DNA of 35,550 nucleotides from Fidelibacterota bacterium (GTDB taxonomy: Bacteria > Fidelibacterota > Marinisomatia > SCGC-AAA003-L08 > TS1B11), in contig CP070638.1 of the NCBI GenBank assembly GCA_020354025.1, positions 2,982,372 through 3,017,921 of the forward strand, given 5' to 3'. Positions 8,554-15,839 of this stretch are shown here, in pieces. Within the stretch, counting starts at the first letter, position 1. Each line of letters begins with the position of its first letter. The notes beneath the pieces were generated by a model. It had not been told where the DNA came from. It saw only the letters and a list, made by a program, of their open reading frames with translations, and made no database searches. The position numbers and the translations under genes are program-made.

Positions 8554-10260
8554 ATGAATTCACGCTGCGTTGTTGCATTAGGATTACTTCTAACCGTTGC
8601 GCTGTCAGTGCCTTCCCAAGCGCAAATCCCACGCACGCTTCCATATCAAGGCGTGCTGACCGATGGCACAGGTATTCCGAAACTGGATGGATTATATGCT
8701 TTCACATTCAGGATTTACGATACCGAGTTTGGTGGCAGCCCACTATGGTCTGAAACCAAGGATCTTGACGTTGAGCAGGGTTATTTTTATACGGTTCTAG
8801 GAAATCAAACGCCAATTGGAGATTCGGTCCGCTTCGACCAACCCTACTGGTTGAGTATTCAGGTGGGTAGTGAACCGGAGCTATTGCCGCGTATTCCCCT
8901 TACCAGCGTTGGCTACAGTTTTTACGCCCTGCGGGCTGATACGGCGCAATATGTCCTGAATGCGCCGGCTCCCACCGGCCCTGCCGGGGGTGATCTAACC
9001 GGCACCTATCCCAATCCAGCCATTGATCCCGGCGCCGCCTTGAAGATCGCCTCACTCACTGCCAGCGGCACTATTGCATCGACTGAAGGGGGCTTTGTGT
9101 TCCCTGATGGTACGGTGCAATCAACGGCACAACTAAAAGGACCTCCCGGGCTACAGGGCCTACAAGGCCCCAAAGGCGACAAAGGCGACATTGGTCCCCA
9201 GGGTCCCCTGGGACCTAAAGGTGCTGCTGGACCTATTGGCCACGAAGGCCCCCCAGGTCCTGCCGGTCCGGGAGGTCCGAAAGGAGATAAAGGCGACATC
9301 GGTTCCCAAGGCCCGAAGGGTGATCTAGGTCCTCCGGGTCTCCAGGGTCCTCCGGGTCTCCAGGGTCCGAAAGGAGATAAAGGCGACATTGGTTCCCAAG
9401 GCCCGAAGGGTGATCTAGGTCCTCCGGGGCTTGAGGGACCTCCGGGTCTCCAAGGTCCTCCGGGGCTTGAGGGTCCTCCGGGACTCCAGGGCCCGAAAGG
9501 TGACATAGGCGATGTCGGACCTCCGGGTCTCCAAGGTCCTCCGGGGCTTGAGGGGCCTCCGGGTCTCCAGGGCCAGAAAGGTGATAAAGGCGACCAAGGT
9601 TGGAAAGGGGAGAGAGGTGATACGGGTCCGCAAGGTTTCCCAGGTGACACAGGTCCAGAAGGTCCCCGGGGTCTGCAGGGAGAAAAAGGTGATAAAGGTG
9701 ATACAGGTCCAGAAGGTCGCCCAGGCGCGCAGGGTCCTCAAGGCGATCCCGGTCCTGTTGGTCCAGAAGGTCCCCAGGGACCCCAAGGTCCTCCTGGCAC
9801 CAGTTTATGGAACGATGATCTATTGTCCAATACTGTCAGCACCACTGCTGATGTCGGCATCGGGACGGCGTTTGCTAGTAACATTTTGACCGTGGTCCAA
9901 GGCTCCGGGACCGATCCGATCGCGGATGCCTGGACGACGTACAGTTCCAGGAGATGGAAAACGAACATCACACCCATCGGAGGGGCTCTGGATAAAGTGC
10001 TGCGTCTCCGCGGCGTCTATTATGATTGGAAGGCCGATGGCAAACATGATATCGGCCTCATCGCCGAAGAGGTAGGTGAGGTGATACCGGAAATCGTGGC
10101 CTACGATGAGAACGGCATAGATGCCCAATCCGTGGATTACGCCCGGCTGGTTGCTCTCCTGATTGAGGCAATGAAGGAACAGCAGAAGGAAATTGGAGCA
10201 ATTAGAGCAACCCTCGTTGACTATGACGCTCTATCGCAGCTCATACTTCAAGAGCAGTAG
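8554..10260 (+). CDS. Secreted collagen-like (Gly-X-Y) protein with C-terminal S74 intramolecular chaperone domain
   Basis: 568 residues. Signal peptide 1-23 ([15 protein letters not shown]). An N-terminal domain (about 24-140, [16 protein letters not shown]...YAFTFRIYD) of a kind common in FCB surface proteins is followed by [14 protein letters not shown]. Then come 73 uninterrupted Gly-X-Y triplets (196-414) rich in GPP, GPK and GDK, predicted to form a collagen triple helix. The C-terminus (about 463-568) is a peptidase S74 / endosialidase-type chaperone with S464 and K469 in SSRRWKTNI, spaced like the Ser-Lys dyad that self-cleaves in phage tail spikes after trimerisation. The Asp usually after the Ser is Ser here. 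The protein is probably a trimeric fibre on the cell surface. A small T9SS protein follows after 12 bases, likely in the same operon. Prophage origin was considered, but no other phage gene is nearby. Confidence 0.88.
   Translation: MNSRCVVALGLLLTVALSVPSQAQIPRTLPYQGVLTDGTGIPKLDGLYAFTFRIYDTEFGGSPLWSETKDLDVEQGYFYTVLGNQTPIGDSVRFDQPYWLSIQVGSEPELLPRIPLTSVGYSFYALRADTAQYVLNAPAPTGPAGGDLTGTYPNPAIDPGAALKIASLTASGTIASTEGGFVFPDGTVQSTAQLKGPPGLQGLQGPKGDKGDIGPQGPLGPKGAAGPIGHEGPPGPAGPGGPKGDKGDIGSQGPKGDLGPPGLQGPPGLQGPKGDKGDIGSQGPKGDLGPPGLEGPPGLQGPPGLEGPPGLQGPKGDIGDVGPPGLQGPPGLEGPPGLQGQKGDKGDQGWKGERGDTGPQGFPGDTGPEGPRGLQGEKGDKGDTGPEGRPGAQGPQGDPGPVGPEGPQGPQGPPGTSLWNDDLLSNTVSTTADVGIGTAFASNILTVVQGSGTDPIADAWTTYSSRRWKTNITPIGGALDKVLRLRGVYYDWKADGKHDIGLIAEEVGEVIPEIVAYDENGIDAQSVDYARLVALLIEAMKEQQKEIGAIRATLVDYDALSQLILQEQ
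9139..9795 (+). repeat. Collagen-like 9-bp repeat array, 73 triplets
   Basis: GGN-NNN-NNN repeats in perfect register for 657 bases. Larger units are visible too: the unit starting GGTCCGAAAGGAGATAAAGG at 9274 recurs at 9364 (period 90), and CCTCCGGG(T/G)CT(C/T)CAGGG-type 18-bp steps recur many times. This fits expansion by slippage or unequal recombination. Confidence 0.9.
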
Positions 10261-10272
10261 AGGGAATCGGAG

Positions 10273-10830
10273 ATGTCTACCACTAAAAGAAGAATATCGT
10301 CCTGCATATTGATCGGATTGATCCTGGTTTTCCTTCCAGCTCTAATCTGGTCTCAGAATAGCATAGTATCCAGGTCTTCGTTTAATATGCGCCTTGCATC
10401 GTCCGGTCATCACACTTACGCAATGTCAGCAGCCAGTCATGTTTTTATTGGTAAGGCCGAAGGAAGGGATACTCGTATTGAAGGCGGTTTTTATGTCATC
10501 ACCCTGCGGCAAGGGTCCGCCCTTGCGGTAGGTGAGACCGGTGGGCTACCACTGGTTTACGCCTTCAGGCAGAATTACCCCAATCCGTTCAATCCCAGCA
10601 CGACAATCAAGTTTGATTTGCCCCTGGCCGCGGAGGTCTACCTGGTAGTCTATGATCTCCTTGGTCGTGAGGTGATTAGGCTGGTGAACGAGCAAATGGA
10701 GCCCGGGTATCACCAGATTGTTTGGAAGGGCGAAACCGTCGAGGGCCGGGAAGTGCCCTCAGGTATCTATATCGCCCGGTTGGTGACACCAGGCTTCACC
10801 AAGAGCATTAAGATGGCGCTGCTGAAGTAG
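10273..10830 (+). CDS. Small secreted protein with T9SS type A sorting domain
   Basis: 185 residues. A signal peptide (about 1-28, ILIGLILVFLPALIWSQ) precedes a short mature region (29-95) whose pattern, Ser/Gly-rich strand then FIGKAEGRDTRIEGGFYV, matches the recurrent short FCB family with a GQPxxG...GF core. The sorting domain (about 100-185, YPNPFNPSTTIKFDLP...SGIYIARLVTPGFTKSIKMALLK) directs it through T9SS. It starts 12 bases after the collagen-like gene, preceded by GGAG, so co-expression is likely. It may anchor or accompany the fibre, but the sequence does not show that. The last about 20 codons are strongly similar at DNA level to the end of the VCBS gene. Confidence 0.88.
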   Translation: MSTTKRRISSCILIGLILVFLPALIWSQNSIVSRSSFNMRLASSGHHTYAMSAASHVFIGKAEGRDTRIEGGFYVITLRQGSALAVGETGGLPLVYAFRQNYPNPFNPSTTIKFDLPLAAEVYLVVYDLLGREVIRLVNEQMEPGYHQIVWKGETVEGREVPSGIYIARLVTPGFTKSIKMALLK

Positions 10831-11011
10831 GGGGAGCGTTCCCTCTGTTATGGGGAGATGGCTGAAGTAAGTATGCTAATTAGTGTTATGCTGAAGATCT
10901 GCTTGAGATTAAGGAACAGTATGATGCCTATGATAACAGCTATATTGGCATGGTCGTGACATAGATGAATATGGGCATAGCACAAAGAACCATACTTACT
11001 TCACTGTTGAT

Positions 11012-11046
11012 CATCAGGTGGGCCGAACCCCCCGGTCCACCTGATG
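11012..11046 (+). terminator. Strong hairpin, probable terminator
   Basis: A 14-bp stem with one G-U pair (11012-11025 with 11033-11046, CATCAGGTGG.../...CCACCTGATG) and a 7-base loop AACCCCC. It is followed by AATCTTT, a weak T tract. It ends the collagen/T9SS transcript, and its 3' arm begins the leader sequence that is repeated at 12000. Confidence 0.55.
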
Positions 11047-11220
11047 AATCTTTACCGAACCCGAATTTTCTGTTCCATCATTCCAGGTTCAAGGAAGAAG
11101 ACCACTCATGAAAGATATCCGTGTGGGTAGTAACCATCGTGAAGCGAAGGGTCGTCGCTTAGGAATCGGAAGATATCAACCGTCGATGCAGACAGAAATA
11201 GAGCGACATGTAGAAGAATC
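11041..11220 (+). repeat. Duplicated leader and 5' coding segment, copy 1
   Basis: From CTGATGAATCTT through the untranslated leader (GAACC-GA-TT-TGTTC) and about the first 35 codons of the GAF gene, this stretch aligns with 12000-12185. Shared coding stretches include TCGTCGATGC and the surrounding Arg codons. Confidence 0.65.
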
Positions 11221-11944
11221 TCACCCTCTGAACGAAGAGTGGCTTGAGGCATCGCTAAACTTGATTGAGTTAACAGGGGTTACTGACAGGGAATTTGTCG
11301 GCCAATCACTTAAAGAGGCTATCCGATTGACTGGGAGTAGAATCGGATATCTACATTTTGTGAGGGGGGATCAGGAACACCTTGAGCTGTTTACCTGGAC
11401 CAAAGAAGTGCTAGAGGTATGCACCGTGGATAAAGCTGCTCATCATCCCCTGAGCCATGCTTTAATCTGGACTGATTGCCTCAGAACCAAGAAACCTGTC
11501 ATCCATAACGATTGTCAAAACTCATCGGATAACAAAGGTTATTCCGAAGGGCATATCCATATTGTCAGGCACATGAGCATTCCCCTTATCGATGACAAGA
11601 AGATTATTGCCATCGCTGGGGTAGTGAATAAGGAGGAGCCATATGACCAGTCTGATGTTCGGTGCCTTTCTCTGTTCATGAATTGTATGTGGTGCCTCCT
11701 TAAGCGTAAAAGAATAGAGGAAAAAAATGAACAACTGGTGGCAGAATTACAGCATGCGCTTGACAAGATCAAGACACTGGGAGGGTTGATACCTATTTGT
11801 TCTAGCTGCAAACGAATCCGGGACGATCAGGGACATTGGAACCAACTCGAATCCTATCTCCATGAGCATACTAGTGCTGATTTCACACATGGCATATGTC
11901 CTGAGTGTAAAAGGCGATTATATCAGCATGTCGATATCAGTTGA
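11108..11944 (+). CDS. GAF-domain protein with C-terminal CxxC...CxxC zinc-ribbon-like motif
   Basis: 278 residues, soluble. The N-terminus (1-38) is a diverged copy of the Arg-rich DRR protein encoded at 12070. A GAF domain (about 55-200) has the hallmarks of the subfamily with GYLHFVRGDQEHLELFTW, a KKPVIHND step, GYSEGH and a VRHMSIPLIDD strand. A short coiled coil (about 203-225, RIEEKNEQLVAELQHALDKI) leads to C231/C234 and C264/C267 in LIPICSSCKRIRDDQGHWNQ...GICPEC. That C-terminal module is common at the end of sensory proteins in several phyla and looks metal-binding. There is no catalytic output domain, so it is probably a ligand- or redox-sensing adaptor. ATG 11108 follows AAGGAAGAAG. 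It is probably not in the same transcript as the T9SS gene, because of the hairpin at 11012. Confidence 0.85.
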   Translation: MKDIRVGSNHREAKGRRLGIGRYQPSMQTEIERHVEESHPLNEEWLEASLNLIELTGVTDREFVGQSLKEAIRLTGSRIGYLHFVRGDQEHLELFTWTKEVLEVCTVDKAAHHPLSHALIWTDCLRTKKPVIHNDCQNSSDNKGYSEGHIHIVRHMSIPLIDDKKIIAIAGVVNKEEPYDQSDVRCLSLFMNCMWCLLKRKRIEEKNEQLVAELQHALDKIKTLGGLIPICSSCKRIRDDQGHWNQLESYLHEHTSADFTHGICPECKRRLYQHVDIS

Positions 11945-11962
11945 TAAAAAGCTCTCGCCCCT

Positions 11963-11993
11963 TCTATCAAGATGGGGCTGCTGAGGTAGGGGA
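11963..11993 (+). pseudogene. Relic of a T9SS gene 3' end
   Basis: TCTATCAAGATGGGGCTGCTG then AGGTAGGGGA reads S-I-K-M-G-L-L-R-stop, the last nine codons of the T9SS sorting domain plus the usual flank, but no sorting-domain sequence precedes it. It abuts the second copy of the duplicated leader at 12000. Confidence 0.6.
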
Positions 11994-11999
11994 AACGTC

Positions 12000-12185
12000 C
12001 TGATGAATCTTCATCGGAACCTGATTATATGTTCTGTCGTTCTGGGATAAAAATAAAGGAGACTACTATATGAATGATACACCTAGGGGCGTTGATCGTC
12101 GTAACGCGAATGATCGTCGTGAAGGAACCAATAGACGTCAGTCGTCGATGCCAATAGCATTAGAAAGACGAAGCGGAGAGGATCG
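12000..12185 (+). repeat. Duplicated leader and 5' coding segment, copy 2
   Basis: Counterpart of 11041-11220: CTGATGAATCTT, the conserved leader, and the start of the DRR gene. The hairpin 5' arm of copy 1 is missing here; the T9SS relic replaces it. Confidence 0.65.
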
Positions 12186-12255
12186 CCGATTAGAGATGGG
12201 CCGGCGGGCGGGAATTGACCGGCGGCTCTATTCTACTTTCATCTCAACCTTTTAA
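12070..12255 (+). CDS. Small Arg-rich DRR-repeat protein
   Basis: 61 residues, very basic, with repeated DRR/NRR/ERR steps about every 7-8 residues (VDRRNANDRREGTNRR, ERRSGEDRRLEMGRR, GIDRR). This pattern occurs at the N-termini of sensory proteins in several phyla, and its function is not established. Here it stands alone and is clearly related to the first about 38 residues of the GAF protein at 11108, with a shared leader, so one arose from the other by duplication. ATG 12070 follows AAAGGAG at a good distance. It could interact with nucleic acid or with an acidic partner; that is speculation. Confidence 0.7.
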   Translation: MNDTPRGVDRRNANDRREGTNRRQSSMPIALERRSGEDRRLEMGRRAGIDRRLYSTFISTF

Positions 12256-12302
12256 TTGGTTGCCCAAAATCGGCCCTGCGGATTGGTGGCAATCAAATTG
12301 GG

Positions 12303-12337
12303 TAGGTCCCCCTTTCTCTTCGGAGCAGGGGGACTTA
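12303..12337 (+). terminator. Hairpin terminator after the DRR gene
   Basis: An 11-bp stem with one G-U pair (TAGGTCCCCCT/AGGGGGACTTA), capped by an inner CTC-TTCG-GAG tetraloop stem. A modest T-rich tail follows (TTATTCTTGTGGTT). Confidence 0.6.
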
Positions 12338-12396
12338 TTCTTGTGGTTCTTGACGGAATTCCCGCCTGCGCTGGGACTAATCCCGCCGTAGGCGGG

Positions 12397-12412
12397 GGTG
12401 CTGCTGAAGTAG
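12397..12412 (+). pseudogene. Relic of a T9SS gene 3' end
   Basis: GGTGCTGCTGAAGTAG reads V-L-L-K-stop, identical to the usual end of the sorting domain. It is followed about 38 bases later by the same GAGGTGCCAGTTAAGCC block that follows the VCBS gene. The joint 3' flank suggests that a T9SS gene once stood here. Confidence 0.5.
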
Positions 12413-12450
12413 GGGAAGGATTTGCTGATCAAATGGAGGGCGCATCGGAC

Positions 12451-12498
12451 GAGGTGCCAGTTAAGCCTTGGAAACACAGAATGACTCTCTTTATTTTG
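12451..12498 (+). promoter_or_regulatory. Dispersed promoter-like element, copy 2
   Basis: GAGGTGCCAGTTAAGCC (identical to 3697-3713), then TTGGAAAC (TTG 12468-12470), a 21-base spacer and TATTTTG (12492-12498). It lies ahead of the methyltransferase gene in sense orientation. Confidence 0.5.
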
Positions 12499-12652
12499 TA
12501 CTGAAAAGTTCAAAAGGTTCTGTTCCGATACCGTCAGGGAACCGGGGCTGGGTTTTCACGCAATATCAGGTCTCTAAAGCCTGGGATGTTTCTTCATAAA
12601 TAGTAGTCGGGCTTTGGAGCACGTTATTTCAAGTACCTGAGAAGGAGTGAAA

Positions 12653-13240
12653 TTGAAAAAGGTTTTAAACGTGGGGGGCAGTAGCAAGGCAATTCCGCTG
12701 CCGCCGCAGTACGCCGAGTTTGAGCATTTGCTGCTCGATATTGACCCGAAAGGTCCGGCTGACATTGTGTGTGATGCCCGTGACCTCACGATTCTTGAAG
12801 CCGGTCAGTTTGATGCGGTTTATTGCTCACATAACCTGGAGCACTACTACCGGCATGACGTAGCGAGGGTCCTTGCTGGATTCTTACATGTCCTTAAGGA
12901 TGGTGGATTTGCACAAATCCGGGTACCAGACATCAATGAAGTGATGCGAGTGACCATTGAGCGAGGTCTAGATATTGAGGACGTACTTTACGAATCACCT
13001 GCCGGGCCGATTATGGTTTTAGACGTGCTGTACGGTTATGGCGTTGAAATTGAGCGAAGCGGACAAGATTTTTTCGCCCATAAGACCGGTTTTACACAGA
13101 AATCGCTGTTGAAAGCACTGGAAAGAGCCGGATTCTCCAGAATACATGATAAGGTGGGCAATTTTGAAATTAATGCCTTGGCGTTTAAAGGGGCGCCAAA
13201 CCAAGATACACGCGCACTTTTCAACCTTCCTAATGACTAG
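12653..13240 (+). CDS. Class I SAM-dependent methyltransferase
   Basis: About 195 residues with a Methyltransf_11-type fold: motif I KVLNVGGSSK near the N-terminus, an acidic strand LLLDIDPKG that would hold the ribose, DIVCDARDLT, FDAVYCSHNLEHYYRHDVARVL as motif IV/post-IV, and HVLKDGGFAQIRVPD. The motif I glycines are slightly unusual (NVGGSS). The substrate is unknown; similar short proteins are often linked to sugar or lipid modification. The start is probably TTG 12653, six bases after GAAGGAG; a GTG at 12647 overlaps that ribosome-binding site. It stands alone between accessory genes and converges on purC. Confidence 0.82.
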   Translation: MKKVLNVGGSSKAIPLPPQYAEFEHLLLDIDPKGPADIVCDARDLTILEAGQFDAVYCSHNLEHYYRHDVARVLAGFLHVLKDGGFAQIRVPDINEVMRVTIERGLDIEDVLYESPAGPIMVLDVLYGYGVEIERSGQDFFAHKTGFTQKSLLKALERAGFSRIHDKVGNFEINALAFKGAPNQDTRALFNLPND

Positions 13241-13293
13241 CAGCAATCACTTCACCACTGGGCACAGCCTAACATCGCATTCCAGCGGACCCG

Positions 13294-14310
13294 CTACAGG
13301 CCGGCCGCCAGGCTGTCCCGGATCCGTTCCGGGACCGGCTGTCCGGCCGCTGGGAACTGGAAAGCCTCGCCGGTGATCAGCTCATATAGCAGGATATAGC
13401 GGCGCGAGAGTTCGATCCTGAGGGCATCCGGTGCCGGCGGCAGGGTGGGATCGTTATAGGGGTCGCAGTTTTCGGCAAACCATAGCCGCAGGAACTCCTT
13501 GTCGATGTTATCCGGTTCCTCGCCGCGGGCGAAGCGTTCTTCGTAGCCCTCGGCGATCCAGTAGCGGCTGGAGTCGGGTGTATGGATCTCGTCGATTAGC
13601 AGGATGTCGCCGGCGGCGTCCTTGCCGAACTCGTACTTGGTGTCCACCAGGATCAGGCCGTGCTCCCGGGCGACCTGCTGCCCGAAGGCAAACAGTTCCA
13701 GGGCGTAGGCGCTGGCGGCTTCCCAATCTTCCCGGGACAGCCAGCCCTCCGAGATGATCTCGTCGGGACTGATGGGGCGGTCGTGCTCCTCATGCTTGGT
13801 GGTGGGGGTAAGGATGGGCTGCTCCAGGACGGCGTTCTTTTCCAGGCCGTCGGGCAGCGGATTACCGCAGTAGTTGCGAACGCCGTTATTATAGTGCATC
13901 CATAGAGAAGTGCTGGTGGTCCCGGTGATATAGCCCCGGACGACCATCTCGATGGGGAACACCTGACATTTCCGGGCCACCAGGACGTTGGGATCGGGGA
14001 TCCTGATGACGTGGTTGTCAACGATGTCCTTCGTTTGCTCGAACCACCAGGCGCTGGTGACGTTGAGTGCCTGACCCTTGAACGGGATTGAGGCGAGGAC
14101 CCGGTCAAAGGCGCTCTGGCGGTCGGTGGTGATGAGGACGAGCCGGTCTCCCAGGTCATAGGTATCCCGAACCTTGCCAGCCACCCTGGTCCCGATCCCG
14201 AGGTCAGTTTCGGTCAGGCAGTTATCCAGTTCCCGGCGGATGGCCGCGGTGTAGTCGAAGTCCTCCTGCAGGAAAGGGTATGGCAGGGGATTGATGGTAG
14301 TGTTAGTCAT
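13294..14310 (-). CDS. purC: Phosphoribosylaminoimidazole-succinocarboxamide synthase
   Basis: 338 residues. It ligates aspartate to CAIR with ATP to give SAICAR in de novo purine synthesis, in the cytoplasm. Family signatures seen: GKVRDTYDLGDRLVLITTDRQSAFDRVLASIPFKGQALN (ATP and substrate loop), FPIEMVVRGYITGT, and DTKYEFGKDAAGDILLIDEIHTPDSSRYW. The length fits the long, yeast ADE1-like branch rather than the about 240-residue bacterial form. It follows larC after 104 bases with its own promoter-like element, so it is probably expressed separately as well as by readthrough. It has no functional tie to the branched-chain or lar genes. Confidence 0.96.
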   Translation of the reverse strand: MTNTTINPLPYPFLQEDFDYTAAIRRELDNCLTETDLGIGTRVAGKVRDTYDLGDRLVLITTDRQSAFDRVLASIPFKGQALNVTSAWWFEQTKDIVDNHVIRIPDPNVLVARKCQVFPIEMVVRGYITGTTSTSLWMHYNNGVRNYCGNPLPDGLEKNAVLEQPILTPTTKHEEHDRPISPDEIISEGWLSREDWEAASAYALELFAFGQQVAREHGLILVDTKYEFGKDAAGDILLIDEIHTPDSSRYWIAEGYEERFARGEEPDNIDKEFLRLWFAENCDPYNDPTLPPAPDALRIELSRRYILLYELITGEAFQFPAAGQPVPERIRDSLAAGL

Positions 14311-14372
14311 GGCCTATCGGTTAATTAGGGTGTGAATGGTGCATTTCCTTAAAACGAAGCAGACTGCCGAGG

Positions 14373-14407
14373 CTGAAACTAAAAGATACTCGCCCCGTTT
14401 CCAAGGG
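14373..14407 (-). promoter_or_regulatory. Dispersed promoter-like element, copy for purC
   Basis: Read on the minus strand: CCTTGGAAAC (TTG 14404-14402), a 20-base spacer and TAGTTTCAG (14381-14373). The same pair, with the same 20-base spacing, is found ahead of the aldo/keto reductase gene. The purC start lies about 63 bases downstream. Confidence 0.5.
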
Positions 14408-14414
14408 GTATCGG

Positions 14415-15188
14415 CTACTGTGGTTGGCTCTCAGGCGTGAATTTTTCACCGACGTTCAACGCACCGAGGGCAAAGATGGCGCCGTTGGGGACATTGGGCA
14501 GCACCCGGCTGCCATAGACCCGGGCCGTGCGTTTGACCGTCATCTCGGGCCAGAGGCCGAATTCGGTCTTCAGGGCTTTCAAGATGGCCAGCGCGGTCGG
14601 CGTAACGGTCTCACCCCAGGAATCAATGCCGTAGACGGGGATGTCGCGCAGGAGGTGCTGGACCGCCGGAGCGGGGGAGGTCAACAGTCCGTGCGCGCTC
14701 TGCACCTCTCCGTCGCATAGGGGCAGGGGGCTGCAGCGGATGGCGTCGGGCGCCAGCAGGTCAACCAGCCCGGCCGACAGGCAGATGTCGAGGATGCTAT
14801 CCAGGGCGCCCACTTCGTGAAACGTGACCTCCTCGGGAGGCATGCTATGGACCACCCCTTCGGCTTCGGCCAGGATACGGAAGGTGCCCCCGGCATATTC
14901 CCTAGCCCTGGGAGTCAGGCTACTTGCCCGGATGATCTTGCGGATGTCGGCATAAGACCGGTGGTCATGGCTGTCGGGCAGTGAAACCTGCGCCCGCCAG
15001 CCGGATATGCCCTCGACCTCCACCGGTTCGATGAGGACGCTCCCGGAGAAGTCGGGCAGGTTCAGCGAGGCGACCATCGCGTCCAAAGCCTGCCGGTCAG
15101 CCTGAGCCATCAGCGCCAGTCCCGCGACCAGCATATCCCCGCTTATGCCCGAGGGGGTGCGGATGGTCAGTATTTCGGGCTCACTCAG
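14415..15188 (-). CDS. larC: LarC1-type nickel-pincer cofactor protein lacking the LarC2 domain
   Basis: About 257 residues of the LarC (DUF111) family, which inserts nickel into the pincer nucleotide in a CTP-dependent step. Seen: RTPSGISGDMLVAGLALM (N-terminal motif), HDHRSYADIRKII, AEAEGVVHSMPPEEVTFHEVGALDSILDI with its His/Glu cluster, CSPLPLCDGEVQSAHGLLTSPAPAVQHLL and GETVTPTALAILKAL. The frame stops at the usual end of LarC1, and nothing like the C-terminal LarC2/CTP domain follows before purC. The start is uncertain. The frame opens with ATG at 15308 inside larB, giving 40 odd residues. A CTG at 15188, overlapping the larB stop, gives the family's usual N-terminus (SEPEILTIRTPSGISGDM). 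TTG codons lie between. Translational coupling to larB is likely. Confidence 0.82.
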   Translation of the reverse strand: MSEPEILTIRTPSGISGDMLVAGLALMAQADRQALDAMVASLNLPDFSGSVLIEPVEVEGISGWRAQVSLPDSHDHRSYADIRKIIRASSLTPRAREYAGGTFRILAEAEGVVHSMPPEEVTFHEVGALDSILDICLSAGLVDLLAPDAIRCSPLPLCDGEVQSAHGLLTSPAPAVQHLLRDIPVYGIDSWGETVTPTALAILKALKTEFGLWPEMTVKRTARVYGSRVLPNVPNGAIFALGALNVGEKFTPESQPQ

Positions 15189-15837
15189 GCTGGATACCCT
15201 GAAGGATGCGCACCGCCGCGCAGGCCGCGCCGTAGCCGTTATCAATATTGACAACCACCACCCCGGGTGAACAGCTGGCCAGCATGCTTTCGAGGGCAGT
15301 GCGGCCACCGGAGCTGACGCCGTAGCCCGTGGAGGTGGGTACTCCGATCAGGGGACGGGCGGTAAGGCCGCCGACGACGGACACCAGGGCGGCGTCCATT
15401 CCGGCCACAACAATCAGTACATCGTGCTCATTGATCTCAGGCAACCGTTCCTGGAGGCGCCAAAGCCCGGCCACCCCAACATCCACCACCAGAGTCGAAG
15501 CCACGCCGAGATAATGAAGGGTCCGCTGGGCCTCCCAGGCAACGGGCAGGTCGGAGGTGCCGGCGGTGATAACGGCGACCTTGCCCGGTACCCGCTCCTC
15601 CCTGGGCCCACCGAGCAGTGCCGTCTCCGACAATTCATGATAGTCCAGGCGTGTTGCCAGATCAGGATTGAGCGACCGGAATTTCTCCCGGCTAAGACGG
15701 GTGAACAAGACCCGGGCCGTGGCACCTTCAGCCAGGTCCACGAGAATCTCGTTCAGCATCTCGACGGTTTTGTCGTGGCAGAAGACCGATTCGGGCAGCC
15801 GGATGCGTTCCTCACGCTGGTGGTCAAACTTGATCAT
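15181..15837 (-). CDS. larB: Pyridinium-3,5-biscarboxylic acid mononucleotide synthase LarB
   Basis: 218 residues. LarB carboxylates nicotinic acid adenine dinucleotide and releases AMP, the first step of nickel-pincer cofactor synthesis. It is related to the PurE-type AIR carboxylases. Seen: VAVITAGTSDLPVAWEAQRTLHYLG (PurE-like SDLPVA loop), VVVAGMDAALVSVVGGL, PLIGVPTSTGYG and VVVNIDNGYGAACAAVRI, all characteristic of LarB. It is a little shorter at the N-terminus than the usual about 245 residues. It starts 2 bases after the larE stop, and its end overlaps larC, so larE-larB-larC is one unit. Confidence 0.94.
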   Translation of the reverse strand: MIKFDHQREERIRLPESVFCHDKTVEMLNEILVDLAEGATARVLFTRLSREKFRSLNPDLATRLDYHELSETALLGGPREERVPGKVAVITAGTSDLPVAWEAQRTLHYLGVASTLVVDVGVAGLWRLQERLPEINEHDVLIVVAGMDAALVSVVGGLTARPLIGVPTSTGYGVSSGGRTALESMLASCSPGVVVVNIDNGYGAACAAVRILQGIQPE

Positions 15838-15839
15838 GA

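Larger units (their letters stand above)
12256..12652. other. Gene-less spacer with hairpins and relic sequence
   Basis: No gene is supported. It holds a terminator hairpin (12303-12337), a competing pair of GC-rich inverted repeats (CCCGCCT at 12361 and CCCGCC-gta-GGCGGG at 12382-12396), a relic of a T9SS gene end (12397-12412) and a promoter-like element (12451-12498). An open frame of 82 codons here crosses all of these structures and is judged chance. Confidence 0.6.

Noticed and set aside
9006-9650. Long antisense open frame across the collagen repeats
   Set aside because: It is a by-product of the 9-bp repeat (Pro/Gly/Ser-rich on the other strand), not an independent gene.
8554-10260. 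Prophage tail fibre
   Set aside because: The S74 domain occurs in phage spikes, but there is a signal peptide and no phage gene nearby; a cellular surface protein fits better.
10905-10970. Protein-like stretch (LEIKEQYDAYDNSYIGMVVT, then stop) in the spacer before the GAF gene
   Set aside because: It looks like a coding remnant, but upstream stops leave only about 23 codons and no family can be named, so it is not listed as a feature.
12256-12504. 82-codon frame after the DRR gene
   Set aside because: It crosses a terminator hairpin, GC-rich inverted repeats, a T9SS relic and a promoter-like element; no ribosome-binding site or recognisable protein.
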